From Nannocystis exedens (lineage in GTDB: Bacteria; Myxococcota_A; Polyangia; Nannocystales; Nannocystaceae), in NCBI RefSeq assembly GCF_002343915.1, contig NZ_NETK01000001.1:3110001-3174000 (forward strand): a stretch of 64,000 nucleotides of DNA, given 5' to 3'. Position 1 is the stretch's first letter, and every line of letters starts with the position of its first letter. Under the pieces are notes generated by a model. That model had not been told where the DNA came from, made no database searches, and was given only the letters and a program-made list of their open reading frames with translations. The position numbers and the translations under genes were made by a program. Positions 1 through 8,182 of the stretch are shown here, in pieces.

Positions 1-831
1 GTGCTGGCGCCGCAGCTCGCGCTGTACCTGATCGAAACCATCGGCTGGCGGCAGACCTACGGCCTGTTCGGCGTGATGATCGCCGTCGCCGTGATCCCGG
101 CCGCGTACCTATTGGTCAAGAACCGCCCGGAAGACGTCGGCCATGCGCTTGACGGCGATCGACCTGCACCGGAGGCTGCGACCGCCGGAGCGGCCGCGCT
201 GTCCTCGGAGCCTGGCTTCACCCTGGCCGAGGCCATGCGCACGCGCTCCTACTGGACGCTGGTCGCCGCCACCTTCGTTCCACCGCTGATCGGCACCGCG
301 ATGATCTTCGACATCCAGCCAATCCTCGCTGAACGCGCTCTCACGCCGGCCGACGCCGCCGTCGCCGTCAGCGCGTGGAGTGGCATCATGGGTGCCTGGG
401 CCCTGCCTGCCGGCATGCTTGCCGACCGGGTGAGCCCGCGTCGGCTGCTCCCCGTCGCCATGGCTGTGCTCGCGCTGTCGAGCCTGTCCTTTGCGGTCGT
501 CTCGTCGCGGTTCACGGCAGTCCTCGCCATTGTTTCGCTGGGCGTCGGCAATTCGACCGTCGCCGCCTGCGCCTCCACGGCACTCGCGCGTTACTTCGGC
601 AGGCGCCACCACGGGGCGATCCGCAGCTCGGTGACCCGCATCGCGGTCATCGGCACCGGCCTCGGCACGCTGGTGACGGGCGTCAGCTTCGAGCTCACGC
701 GCTCCTACCTGCCTGCCCTCATCATATTCGCGTCCATGTGCCTACCCGTCCTCGTGCTCGCGCTCTCAGCACGCCCACCCGAAGCCCCGTCCGCGAGGCA
801 TGAACAGGTCGCCGACCCTGCGGCCGGCTGA
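1..831 (+). CDS. MFS permease, 3' part (gene cut by window start)
   Basis: Carboxy-terminal ~276 residues of a major facilitator superfamily transporter in the inner membrane. The frame is open at base 1, so the leading GTG is not a proven start, and the family norm of ~400 residues means roughly the first five helices are missing. A polar Ala/Pro/Glu loop (residues ~40-75) is followed by about six hydrophobic segments. The MFS loop signature GMLADRVSPRR lies near residue 136. The tail is a short polar stretch ending at TGA. Substrate cannot be read from the sequence. A 14-bp palindrome (918-931) lies 87 bp beyond the stop. Confidence 0.8.
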   Translation: MLAPQLALYLIETIGWRQTYGLFGVMIAVAVIPAAYLLVKNRPEDVGHALDGDRPAPEAATAGAAALSSEPGFTLAEAMRTRSYWTLVAATFVPPLIGTAMIFDIQPILAERALTPADAAVAVSAWSGIMGAWALPAGMLADRVSPRRLLPVAMAVLALSSLSFAVVSSRFTAVLAIVSLGVGNSTVAACASTALARYFGRRHHGAIRSSVTRIAVIGTGLGTLVTGVSFELTRSYLPALIIFASMCLPVLVLALSARPPEAPSARHEQVADPAAG

Positions 832-917
832 GCTGGCGAGGCGAGGCGAGCGGGGGGCGCCCTGCGGCGGCGGTCGACGGGCGAGCGCGGCGACGAGTAC
901 GCCGCCGCGCGCTTGCA

Positions 918-931
918 TGTCTAAAAAGACA
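918..931. repeat. TGT-N8-ACA palindrome, copy downstream of MFS gene
   Basis: TGTCTAAAAAGACA, a perfect 5-bp inverted repeat with the same 8-base gap between TGT and ACA as the dispersed family seen mainly at 39-62 kb. It lies between the MFS stop and the radical SAM remnant. It could also act as a weak hairpin, but no T-run follows. Confidence 0.5.
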
Positions 932-1014
932 GGTCTCCATCGGCGCCTGGGAGCGCACCCAGGAGATACGCCTTGCGGAGCCTCACGCGTCCGCGGGTGC
1001 GTCGGCGAGCATGT

Positions 1015-1480
1015 TCAGGCGGACCCGCGCGCGGCGGCGTCCGGATCGGTGAGGAGCCGCGCCGGCCAGTAGGCCAGCGCCTTGGTGCCGAAGCGGATGT
1101 GGGCGAGGTGCGGCAGGTCGGCGCGCAGGAGCGGCTCGACGTAGCGCCGCAGCACGCTCGCGCGCATGACCAGCGGGTCGCCGCCGGTGAACAGCACGTC
1201 GCTGACCTCGCGGTGGCGCGCGAGGTAGTCGACCAGCGTCTCGGCCTCGCGGGCCGCGAACTTGAGGTCGTCGAGGCCGACGAACTGGGCCCAGCGGAAG
1301 CAGTAGGTGCAGTACGCGTGGCAGGTCTGACCCTGCGCCGGGAAGAACAGCGCCGTCGGGCGGTACTTGTGCTGCAGCCCGCGCCGCTCCACCCCGACCT
1401 CGAGCGGCACGTTGAGGTCAATCTGACCGGCGGGGTGCGGATTCATCGCCATCTGGATCGTCCGCGCGCGCGCCTGCAGA
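1015..1480 (-). pseudogene. KamA-type radical SAM protein fragment
   Basis: Internal fragment of a lysine-2,3-aminomutase-like (KamA family) radical SAM protein. The iron-sulfur motif C-x3-C-x2-C is seen as CHAYCTYCFRW, preceded by ALFFPAQGQT and followed by the SAM-binding FTGGDPL. Family members are about 350-450 residues; only about 145 similar residues are present. Similarity begins near NPHPAGQ (about 1450) and the frame ends at 1015 just after a tyrosine/arginine-rich stretch, without the barrel's second half. No plausible start precedes it. It is probably a relic left by rearrangement; the upstream open sequence to 1638 looks non-coding. Confidence 0.65.
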
Positions 1481-1639
1481 TCTCTTCGACCCGTGCGAGA
1501 GATTGTCTCTGCACACGGGGACACGCTCGACGTCGAGTGCAGCATCGAGGCGGGGACTGTTTTTGCGTCGAGCTGGCACGGAGCGCGCCTCCCACGGCAA
1601 GCCTGGAGGGCTGAAGTACTGGCGCCTCGCTCTCTCACC

Positions 1640-1653
1640 TGTCTCCGAAGTCA
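1640..1653. repeat. TGT-N8-TCA, degenerate copy of the dispersed palindrome
   Basis: CACCTGTCTCCGAAGTCAG: the left arm CACCTGT and centre CCGAAG match the intergenic copies near 51 kb; the right arm is degenerate. Located upstream of the hydrolase gene starting at 1748. Confidence 0.4.
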
Positions 1654-1747
1654 GATAAAGAGCCGTTAACAACGGCGCCGCTCCGCAAGCCGCCGGGCGC
1701 CGCGTCTCGATCGGCGCCCTTCCATTCTGCATGCTTGTTCGGAAGTC

Positions 1748-2743
1748 ATGGCCCTTGCGTCCTCGCTCTTCCACCGGCTCCGAAAGCTCTTTTTCGGCAC
1801 CCTGATGGTGCTCGCGGGGCTCGCGCTGCTCGGCGCGAGTTACCAGCAGATCGGACAAGCGCTGGATCGCCACGCCGTGCATGCGCCTGGCCGCCACGTC
1901 ACCGTGAACAATGTCTCGATGCACCTTTACTGCACTGGCGAGGGCGGGCCGACCGTCATCCTCGAAGCCGGGGCGTTCGGCTTCGCCCAGGCGTGGGCGT
2001 GGATCCAGCCGAAGGTGGCCGAACACACCCGCGTCTGCTCGTACGACCGCGCCGGGCTCGGTTGGAGCGAAGATGCAACCCCTCACGACGGCGTCGCCGC
2101 GGCCAGGCGTCTGCACACGCTCCTGCGGAACGCCGGTGAGCACGGACCGTATGTCCTCGTCGGCCACTCGCTCGGAGGCCCGCTGATCCGGATCTTCGCC
2201 ACCCATTACCCCGACGACGTGGTCGCGCTCGGCTTCATCGAGCCGTCACACCCCGATCAGCTGGAACGGTTCCCGCCCGAGGCCCGCGAGGCGCACGAGC
2301 GCGTCGTCAGGGTGCTGTCGGTCGCCGCGGAGCTGACGTACGTCGGCCTCCTGCGGTTGGCAAACCCGCTCGGACGACTCCACGCTGGGTTGCCCGCCGA
2401 CGACTACCGAGCCGGGTGCATGTTCACCTCGGCGGCGACGCACGTGCGAGCCTCGCAGAAGGAGTTCGCCGCCTGGGACACGACCATGGCCGCCGCGCGG
2501 TCCAACATCTCCCTCGGCGAACGGCCGGTCGTCGTCGTCAGCGGGACGGAGCCGATGGAAGGAATGACCGCCGACATCCTCGCGCTGAATCACCAGTTGC
2601 ACGCGGAGATGGCGGGCCTCTCCAAGCACGGCAGGCACGTGACGATCGAGGGGGCGAGCCACATGTCGCTGCTCACGCGGCGAGAACACGCCGAACAGGT
2701 CGCGCAACTCTTGAACGAGCTCGTTGACAGCGTCGCACGTTGA
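1748..2743 (+). CDS. Alpha/beta-hydrolase with N-terminal membrane anchor
   Basis: A 331-residue alpha/beta-hydrolase. Residues ~12-32 form one hydrophobic segment, so the protein is probably anchored in, or exported across, the inner membrane. The fold is recognisable from ILEAGAFGF (oxyanion strand), SYDRAGLGWS, and the nucleophile elbow VGHSLGGPL, with Ser at about residue 142. Near the C-terminus GASHMSL supplies the likely catalytic His; the acidic member is probably in VSGTEP or just after it. Members of this family cleave esters or C-C bonds, but nothing identifies the substrate. The gene stands alone, convergent with an MBL-fold hydrolase gene. The ATG at 1748 is chosen because the anchor follows at once. 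Confidence 0.8.
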   Translation: MALASSLFHRLRKLFFGTLMVLAGLALLGASYQQIGQALDRHAVHAPGRHVTVNNVSMHLYCTGEGGPTVILEAGAFGFAQAWAWIQPKVAEHTRVCSYDRAGLGWSEDATPHDGVAAARRLHTLLRNAGEHGPYVLVGHSLGGPLIRIFATHYPDDVVALGFIEPSHPDQLERFPPEAREAHERVVRVLSVAAELTYVGLLRLANPLGRLHAGLPADDYRAGCMFTSAATHVRASQKEFAAWDTTMAAARSNISLGERPVVVVSGTEPMEGMTADILALNHQLHAEMAGLSKHGRHVTIEGASHMSLLTRREHAEQVAQLLNELVDSVAR

Positions 2744-2988
2744 GGGGTTCAGTCACCCGCAGCCTCCGCCGCAGCGCCGAGCGACGGGCCTTGATGTCGA
2801 ATGTGGAGGTTCGGCCCGTCCGCCCCGATGTCGTCGAGCTCAGGCGCGAACGGCCCGGGCTGGGTCGCGCCGAAGAACAGCCCGGTGACATCGAATGGCT
2901 CGGGGAGCGGCCGATGGCGATCTCCCTGCACAGCGGCGCGTCGCCGAGCTGCTCCCCGAGGCGTGCAACCGACAGAAGATAGCCCCCG

Positions 2989-3849
2989 TCAGCTCACCAG
3001 ACTCGAGGCCAGCCGGGCGACGGGGTGGCTCGCCGCATGGCGTCGGAACTCGGTCGCGCAGTGCGAGGAGAATACGCTCACGTCACGCGAGTGGTCGCGA
3101 ACGAGCTCTCGCAGGCGGCCCTGGTTGGCGACGCGGGCCGCGTTGTCCGCTGACCGGAGTCGCTGGAAGAGTGCCAGTCCGAACGGGCTGCGGGGCGCCA
3201 CCGGGTCGATCTCTCGGTGGTTGAAATACGCGTCTCCCGCGTGGAGCAGCCAGCCACCGTCCGTCTTCACCGCGATCCCGCAGTGCCCTTCCGAGTGGCC
3301 CACGAGCGGCACGAGCAGCACGTCGTCGCCGAGGCCCGGGAGTGGGCGCACGGCCTCGAAGCCGAACCAGCGCTCGCCGTTCACCGCATGGGGGGTCCAG
3401 CGCGGCCCGTGCGCCCACTGCTGCGGCCGATAGCCGAACTTCTTGCTGCGGCCGACGGGTTGCATCGCCGCCGCGAACTCGTCGCGGAAGACGTGCACCT
3501 CGGCGGCGGGGAAGTCCGACAGGCCGCCGACATGATCGAGGTCCAGGTGCGTGGGAATGATGTGGCGCACATCTTCGCGCTTGAAACCTAGCCGCTCGAC
3601 CTGAGCCACGGCGGTCTCTCGCGGATCGAGCCGGGGCGCGTTGCGCCGGATGAACCCAGGTCCCAGGCGGCGCGGATCCTGGATGTCGTGCGTGCCAAGC
3701 CCCGTGTCGACCAGGACGAGGCCCTGCTCCGTCTCCAGCACCAGGCAGTGGCACACGAGCTGGGCGCGCGCGAAAAGGCTCCCCTCTCCCAGGACGAAGC
3801 GCGCGCTGGCGGGGCACAGAGTTCCGCAGTTGAGGTGATGAACCCGCAT
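2989..3849 (-). CDS. MBL-fold metallo-hydrolase
   Basis: A 286-residue metallo-beta-lactamase-fold hydrolase, probably a lactonase-like or thioesterase-like enzyme of the cytoplasm. The zinc signature H-x-D-x-D-H is seen as THLDLDHVGG near residue 104. Further ligands are likely at VGHSEGH and HAGDAYF. The start chosen is the ATG at 3849, preceded by GGGGAG at a good distance. The open frame runs upstream to 4245, but that extension is low complexity and crosses the IS3 element. It is convergent with the alpha/beta-hydrolase gene. The family includes N-acyl-homoserine lactonases, but specificity cannot be assigned. Confidence 0.85.
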   Translation of the reverse strand: MRVHHLNCGTLCPASARFVLGEGSLFARAQLVCHCLVLETEQGLVLVDTGLGTHDIQDPRRLGPGFIRRNAPRLDPRETAVAQVERLGFKREDVRHIIPTHLDLDHVGGLSDFPAAEVHVFRDEFAAAMQPVGRSKKFGYRPQQWAHGPRWTPHAVNGERWFGFEAVRPLPGLGDDVLLVPLVGHSEGHCGIAVKTDGGWLLHAGDAYFNHREIDPVAPRSPFGLALFQRLRSADNAARVANQGRLRELVRDHSRDVSVFSSHCATEFRRHAASHPVARLASSLVS

Positions 3850-3988
3850 GGTCAGCTCCCCGCCCGGACGCGACGGGCATGTGTGATTTTCATGCGCCTC
3901 AAAGTAGACGTGCCCGGTGGGGAGCGATTGGAGAAATCGGCCATCCGCGGGCAGGCCCACGCCGCTGCGGGTTGAAGCCGCTGCAGCG

Positions 3989-4069
3989 ATGCCCCATGCT
4001 TGGGCCGTGACTGTCTCGGCCATCCACCTCGAGCCGAGGCGCGAGCTGTCGCGCTTCGTGGAGTCGTTC
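3989..4069 (+). pseudogene. 5' piece of an AraC-family regulator split by an IS3 element
   Basis: First 27 codons of the regulator whose remainder is at 5514-6272. The ATG at 3989 opens a frame reading LEPRRELSRFVESF, typical of the start of the AraC effector domain. The frame ends exactly at the IS left end. Removing the IS with one copy of GTTC joins TCG-TTC to CGG-GTT in frame. The gene is divergent from the MBL hydrolase gene, which it may once have controlled. Confidence 0.75.
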
Positions 4070-4138
4070 TGTACTGCCTCGGCTGGCCCGCAACGGGCCT
4101 GAGTTTTGGTAGAGGAGAGGCGTGGCCAGGAGGCCCGC

Positions 4139-4462
4139 ATGAAGAAGCAAGAACGCCGACACTTCACCCCCGAGCAGAAATCCAAGATCCTGCGAGAGCA
4201 CCACCTCGACAAGGTGCCCGTGTCGGACCTGTGCGAGAAGTACAAGCTGCAGCCCAGCGTGTTCTACGGCTGGCAGCGGGCGCTATTTGAGCGCGCGCCG
4301 CAGGTGTTCGTCGAATCTCGCACGACGCCGGCGGAGACGGTCAAGCGCGAGCTCGGCGAGAAGGTGGAGCACCTCGAGGCGAAGCTGGTCAAGAAGGACG
4401 CGGTGATCGCCGAGCTGTCGGAGGCGCTGGTTGACCTAAAAAAAGAGCTTGGGGAGCTCTGA
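4139..4462 (+). CDS. IS3 transposase OrfA (HTH subunit)
   Basis: A 107-residue OrfA protein of an IS3 element. Residues ~7-50 form the Tnp-1/HTH-8 DNA-binding domain (FTPEQKSKILREHH, then VSDLCEKYKLQPSVFYGW), which binds the IS ends. The C-terminal ~50 residues are a charged heptad region ending in a leucine-zipper-like coiled coil for multimerisation. The ATG at 4139 is chosen over an upstream GTG at 4106 because AGGAGGC precedes it. A run of seven A residues near the 3' end (4438-4444) can shift ribosomes into the OrfB frame. Confidence 0.85.
   Translation: MKKQERRHFTPEQKSKILREHHLDKVPVSDLCEKYKLQPSVFYGWQRALFERAPQVFVESRTTPAETVKRELGEKVEHLEAKLVKKDAVIAELSEALVDLKKELGEL
4438..4444 (+). other. Probable programmed -1 frameshift site (A7)
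   Basis: Seven consecutive A residues in the OrfA frame CTA-AAA-AAA-GAG. A -1 slip here enters the OrfB frame, which is open without interruption from this point to 5469. A short stem GAGCT/AGCTC (4445-4459) lies just downstream. IS3 elements are known to make the OrfAB transposase by -1 frameshifting on A-rich slippery runs; use of this site is inferred. Confidence 0.7.
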
Positions 4463-4473
4463 ACGGCCGCTGG

Positions 4474-5469
4474 GTGCCCCATGAGACGCGGGACGAGGTG
4501 ATCGACTTCGTCACCGACTGGTCGGAGAAGACCGAGCTGGCGCCGGCCCGCTTCGCGGGGTGGCTGGGGATCCAGCGGTCGCAGCTGACGCGCTGGCGCG
4601 AGCGGTACGGCAAGGCCAACGAGCACAACGGGAAGATCCCGCGCGACCACTGGATCCTCGACGCCGAGCGCCAGGCGATCCTCGACTTCTTCGACAAGCA
4701 CCCACTCGAGGGCTACCGACGGCTGACCTACATGATGCTCGACCAGGACATCGTCGCCGTCAGCCCGGCGACCGTCTACCGAGTCCTGAGCGCCGCTGGC
4801 CGCCTCGATCGCTGGCAGCGCGGTCCTTCGAAGAAGGGCACTGGCTTCCAGCAGCCTGACGGCCCGCACCGCCACTGGCACGTCGACATCGCCTACATCA
4901 ACCTCGCCGGCACGTTCTACTACCTGTGCAGCGTGCTCGACGGCTACAGCCGTTACATCGTCCACTGGGATCTCCGCGAGTCGATGACCGAACGAGACGT
5001 CGAGTGCATCCTGCAGCGCGCCCGGGAGCTGTTCCCCGGGGCGCGGCCCCGCATCGTCACCGACAACGGCCCCCAGTTCATCGCCCGCGATTTCAAGGAG
5101 TTCATCCGCGTCGCCGGCATGACCCACGTCCGGATCTCACCCGGCTACCCGCAGTCCAACGGCAAGCTCGAACGCTGGCACAAAACCTTCAAGTCCACGG
5201 CCTTACGGCCCGCAGCGCCATCGACGATCGACGAGGCCCGTCGCGTCACCGCCGACTTCGTCGAGCACTACAACGCCCGCCGCCTCCACAGTGCCATCGG
5301 CTACATTGCGCCGGTCGACAAGCTCGCCGGCCGCGAAGCTGCGATCTTCGTCGAACGCGACCGCAAACTCGAGGCCGCTCGAGAGCTCCGCCGTCAACGC
5401 CGAGAACTTGCTCGCCGACACCAAACCCACCATCATCCCAACCAGACCTGCCCACCCGCAAGTCCGTAA
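4474..5469 (+). CDS. IS3 transposase OrfB (DDE integrase domain)
   Basis: Catalytic part of the IS3 transposase, about 331 residues from GTG 4474, though the functional product is probably the OrfAB fusion made by -1 frameshift at 4438-4444. An HTH-like N-terminal region is followed by the rve integrase core. The DDE triad is seen at WHVDIAYI (first Asp), IVTDNGPQF (second Asp) and SNGKLERWHKTF (Glu). The C-terminal HYNARRLHSAIGY is the usual IS3 signature. It cuts and joins DNA at the IS ends. All catalytic residues are present, so the element may be active. Confidence 0.9.
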   Translation: MPHETRDEVIDFVTDWSEKTELAPARFAGWLGIQRSQLTRWRERYGKANEHNGKIPRDHWILDAERQAILDFFDKHPLEGYRRLTYMMLDQDIVAVSPATVYRVLSAAGRLDRWQRGPSKKGTGFQQPDGPHRHWHVDIAYINLAGTFYYLCSVLDGYSRYIVHWDLRESMTERDVECILQRARELFPGARPRIVTDNGPQFIARDFKEFIRVAGMTHVRISPGYPQSNGKLERWHKTFKSTALRPAAPSTIDEARRVTADFVEHYNARRLHSAIGYIAPVDKLAGREAAIFVERDRKLEAARELRRQRRELARRHQTHHHPNQTCPPASP

Positions 5470-5513
5470 GCCGCACCTCCCTCGGTTGCATTCACGCTGA
5501 GCCAATACAGTTC

Positions 5514-6272
5514 CGGGTTGCCTCGGGCGGACCCGACGGGGGCTCGCACGTTCGGCTGCCGGACGGTCAGGTGGATCTGGTGGTCCGCTTCTCGTCCATC
5601 CACGCCATCGGCACACGCTTGAGCGCGCTGCGAAAGCCCGCCGACCTCGTGCCGCCGCGGACGCTCATCGTCCGCTTCAAGCCCGGGGGCGCCTACCCGT
5701 TCTTCGGCGTGCCGATGTCCGAGCTCACCGATCGCGTCGTGCCCCTCGACTCGCTCTGGGGCGGCGACTGCCGGCGCCTGTGCGAGAGGCTCGCGGAGGC
5801 CCCCACGGTGGCCGCGAGGGTCGACATCGTCGAAGAAGCGCTCACGAAACGCCTCCAGGACGGTGAGGTGTTCGAGCCTGCGAGCGCGTATCTCGTGCGG
5901 CGCGCCGTCCGGCTCGTCACCCAGGCGCCGGAGCTGCCGCGCGTCGACGCCCTCGCGCGCGCGCTGGATATCAGCACCCGGCACCTTCGCCGGGCCTTCG
6001 AGGAGGTGGTCGGCCTCGGCCCCAAGGAGTTCGCGCGCCTCGTACGGTTCCAGCGCGCGGTGCGGGCGTGGCGGCGAGCCACCACGTCCGACTGGGGCGC
6101 CATCGCGGTGGCAACCGGCTATTACGACCAGTCCCACCTCATCACCGAGTTCAAGGCGCTGACGGGAGCCACTCCCCGCGCGCTCCTGCGTTCCGGTCCC
6201 CGCGCGGACACGCAAGCGTCCACGCCCTCGCTTCCTATTCTAGTGACTGAGGGTGCGCAAGCGCTCGAGTAG
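5514..6272 (+). pseudogene. 3' piece of an AraC-family regulator split by an IS3 element
   Basis: The remaining ~252 residues of the regulator that starts at 3989. The N-terminal part resembles the DUF6597-type effector domain (LPDGQVDLVVRF, then FKPGGAYPFFG). The C-terminal ~100 residues are the AraC double helix-turn-helix: LARALDISTRHLRRAFEEVV, FARLVRFQRAV and YYDQSHLITEFKALTGATP. Its frame matches that of the 5' piece once the IS and one GTTC copy are removed (about 279 residues in total), so the insertion is the only visible lesion. It would have been a one-component transcription regulator; the target is unknown, perhaps the divergent MBL hydrolase gene. Confidence 0.85.
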
Positions 6273-6617
6273 CAAGGCGCGAAGGGCTGGCGAGGGCCAG
6301 GGGTTGGACTCGGCGCTCGGCGCGTGGCGAGACCCACCGGTGGCAGCATGATGCCTGAGCCCGCTGCGGCCTTGGCGCCCAAGGTCTGGCCGCGCCAGCG
6401 GCCTCGAGCATCACTGCCCGACGATGCATACACGAAAGACACTGCACAATTTTTTCTTGTCAGCCGTCGCGGCTCCCACGATATAGTTCTCAGGCAAGGG
6501 TGCACCGGCGTTCGGTTCGTCGGGAGCAGGATTTAGCTCACTTAATTGTCGAGTGAGTGTTGAAATGGTCGGGCCGCCATTTCGCATGCCGCCGTGTGCG
6601 GCTGCGGAGGCGAACCC
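6273..6617. other. Intergenic stretch, nothing assigned
   Basis: Between the AraC remnant and the small membrane protein gene. I see no convincing frame, no repeat of the families found elsewhere and no strong terminator. A TTTTTTC run near 6452 is not preceded by a hairpin I can support. Confidence 0.4.
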
Positions 6618-6956
6618 GTGCAACAACAGAATATCCCCGACCACGCACCTGCTCCGGCGGGCTGCGCACTCCGACTGTTTTGGATGCTCATCGGCAACGC
6701 GATTGTCTACGCGTCGCTGGCGGTGATCTCCATGAACGGGGAGGAGTTCCCCTCGGTGCTCGACGGCGTCGTCTGGCTCACCGTCGCACTGACGATCGTC
6801 GCTCGAAGGGTCGATATCATGCGCTGGGCCGGAAAGACGGCCAGCGGCGAGCCCGCCACTCTGGAGCACTGGCGACGCTACGCGATGACCGTGGTCTTGT
6901 TGACCGCGCTCGCCTCCGTGCTCGCCCATGGGATCGGCGGGTCGGTGGGCTCGTGA
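6618..6956 (+). CDS. Small three-helix inner-membrane protein
   Basis: A 112-residue protein of unknown function with three predicted membrane segments: LRLFWMLIGNAIVYASLAV (~residues 18-38), a second around VVWLTVALTIV, and YAMTVVLLTALASVLAHGI near the C-terminus. The GTG at 6618 is chosen because GGAGG lies 7 bases upstream; an earlier ATG at 6594 would add a short Cys-rich leader. It lies 55 bp upstream of the gene for a soluble ~150-residue protein (7012, interrupted by IS21) in the same direction, so the two were probably cotranscribed and may act together. Confidence 0.6.
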   Translation: MQQQNIPDHAPAPAGCALRLFWMLIGNAIVYASLAVISMNGEEFPSVLDGVVWLTVALTIVARRVDIMRWAGKTASGEPATLEHWRRYAMTVVLLTALASVLAHGIGGSVGS

Positions 6957-7011
6957 CCTCCAAGACCACGCGGCTCTTTCCCTCGCAGCGCTGCCCACGT
7001 GTCATGAGGCT

Positions 7012-7290
7012 TTGAAGAAAGTGGCGGATCCTGTCACGGACGCAATCCTCCACCTCGTGGAGCGCGGCGTACGCCGGATCGAAGCGCTCGAGGTCCTGCT
7101 GCTCATGGCGAGGCAGCCCGATCGCGCTTGGTCGCTCGACGACGTCCACGCGAGCAGCGCGTTCGTCATACGCGTCACCCACGCCGGCTCTGGGAGCCTG
7201 GAGGGCGTCGGCCTCGTCACCCGCACAGCCGATGGCGAACACCTCGTGCTCGACAAGGGAATCGCCGAGCTATTGCGCCCCCTCCTCGCG
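7012..7290 (+). pseudogene. 5' piece of a ~150-residue conserved protein split by IS21
   Basis: First ~93 codons of a soluble protein that continues at 10576-10749 after removal of the IS21-type element and one CGCG copy. The visible part has a winged-helix look (ALEVLLLMARQPDRAWSLDD, then LVTRTADGEHLVLD). Start is uncertain: TTG 7012 or GTG 7021. Function unknown; it probably partners the small membrane protein encoded just upstream, as a cytoplasmic or DNA-binding component. Confidence 0.65.
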
Positions 7291-7426
7291 ATTGTTGTCG
7301 CCGGCCACGATCCGCAGCGTAGCGCCGGTGTCCGGCGCCGGTGGGTAGCGCCGGTGTCGGACGCCGACGCAAATCGCCGGCGCACAGCGCCGGCGTGGAC
7401 GTGATGCGGGAGCTGGCTGCGGGCGG

Positions 7427-8182
7427 TCAGCCTGGGGGTTTTGGCGGACGGCTACGGCGACGGGAGGTGCGTTCGTTGGCTTCCTTGAGGCGCCAGGATT
7501 CGCCGGCGATCTCGACGATCTCGACCTTGTGGCAGAGGCGATCGAGGAGGGTGCCGACGCAGGAGGCGCTGTGGAAGACGGCGGCCCACTCGCTGAAGGG
7601 CCGATTGGTGGTGATCACGACCGGCGCCTTGGTGTATCGCTGGGAGACGACCTCGAAGAGCAGGTCGGCGTAGCGGTTGCTGTAGGGCAGGTAGCCGAGC
7701 TCGTCGACGACGAGCAGCGCGGGCTTGACGTAACGGTGCAGGCGACGGCGCAGCGCGGCGGCGCCGTCCTGCGCGGCGAGGTCACCGAGCATCGCGGAGG
7801 CGGTCGTGAAGCGGGCGGTGTAGCCCTGCAGGACGGCGTGGTGGGCGAGGTTTTGCGCGAGCATGGTCTTGCCGACGCCGTTGGGGCCGAGGAAGACGAC
7901 GTTGACGGCTTCGCGGATGAAGCCGAGCTCGAAGAGTTCGTCGACGAGGGCGCGGTCGAGCTTCGGGTGCTTCCAGTCGTAGTCGGCGATCGGCTTCATC
8001 GCGGTCAGCTTGGCGGCGAGCATGCGGCGCTCGAGGCTGCGACGCTTTCGCTCGTGCTCCTCGATGTCGAGGACGGTGCGCAGCCACGGCTCGCGGACGA
8101 CCTCATCCCAGCGTGCGTACAAGCCATGCAGGCCGAGACCCAGAGCGCGCCTTCGCAGGGCATCGTCAGGTGCGAGAGCCAT
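7427..8182 (-). CDS. istB: IS21 helper ATPase IstB
   Basis: A 251-residue AAA+ ATPase that helps the IstA transposase choose and bend target DNA. Walker A is seen as GPNGVGKT at about residue 97 and Walker B as [10 protein letters not shown], followed by the sensor region [12 protein letters not shown]. The ATG at 8182 is chosen because AGGAGG lies 6 bases upstream, inside istA; an in-frame ATG at 8197 lacks this. Its start overlaps the 3' end of istA by 17 bp, the usual coupled arrangement. All motifs are intact. Confidence 0.92.
   Translation of the reverse strand: MALAPDDALRRRALGLGLHGLYARWDEVVREPWLRTVLDIEEHERKRRSLERRMLAAKLTAMKPIADYDWKHPKLDRALVDELFELGFIREAVNVVFLGPNGVGKTMLAQNLAHHAVLQGYTARFTTASAMLGDLAAQDGAAALRRRLHRYVKPALLVVDELGYLPYSNRYADLLFEVVSQRYTKAPVVITTNRPFSEWAAVFHSASCVGTLLDRLCHKVEIVEIAGESWRLKEANERTSRRRSRPPKPPG

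Larger units (their letters stand above)
4070..5509 (+). mobile_element. IS3-family insertion sequence, complete, 1440 bp
   Basis: Complete IS with both ends readable. The left end TGTACTGCCTCGGC and the right end (complement TGTATTGGCTCAGC) match at 11 of 14 positions and give the usual TG...CA termini. The 4-bp sequence GTTC is duplicated at 4066-4069 and 5510-5513, as expected for IS3 transposition. Inside are two overlapping frames for OrfA and OrfB. The element sits inside an AraC-type regulator gene. The intact ends, intact frames and perfect duplication suggest a recent insertion. Confidence 0.9.

Noticed and set aside
2749..2931. A 60-codon minus-strand frame (FDVTGLFFGATQPGPF)
   Set aside because: Looks slightly protein-like but too short, no ribosome binding site and no family I can name.
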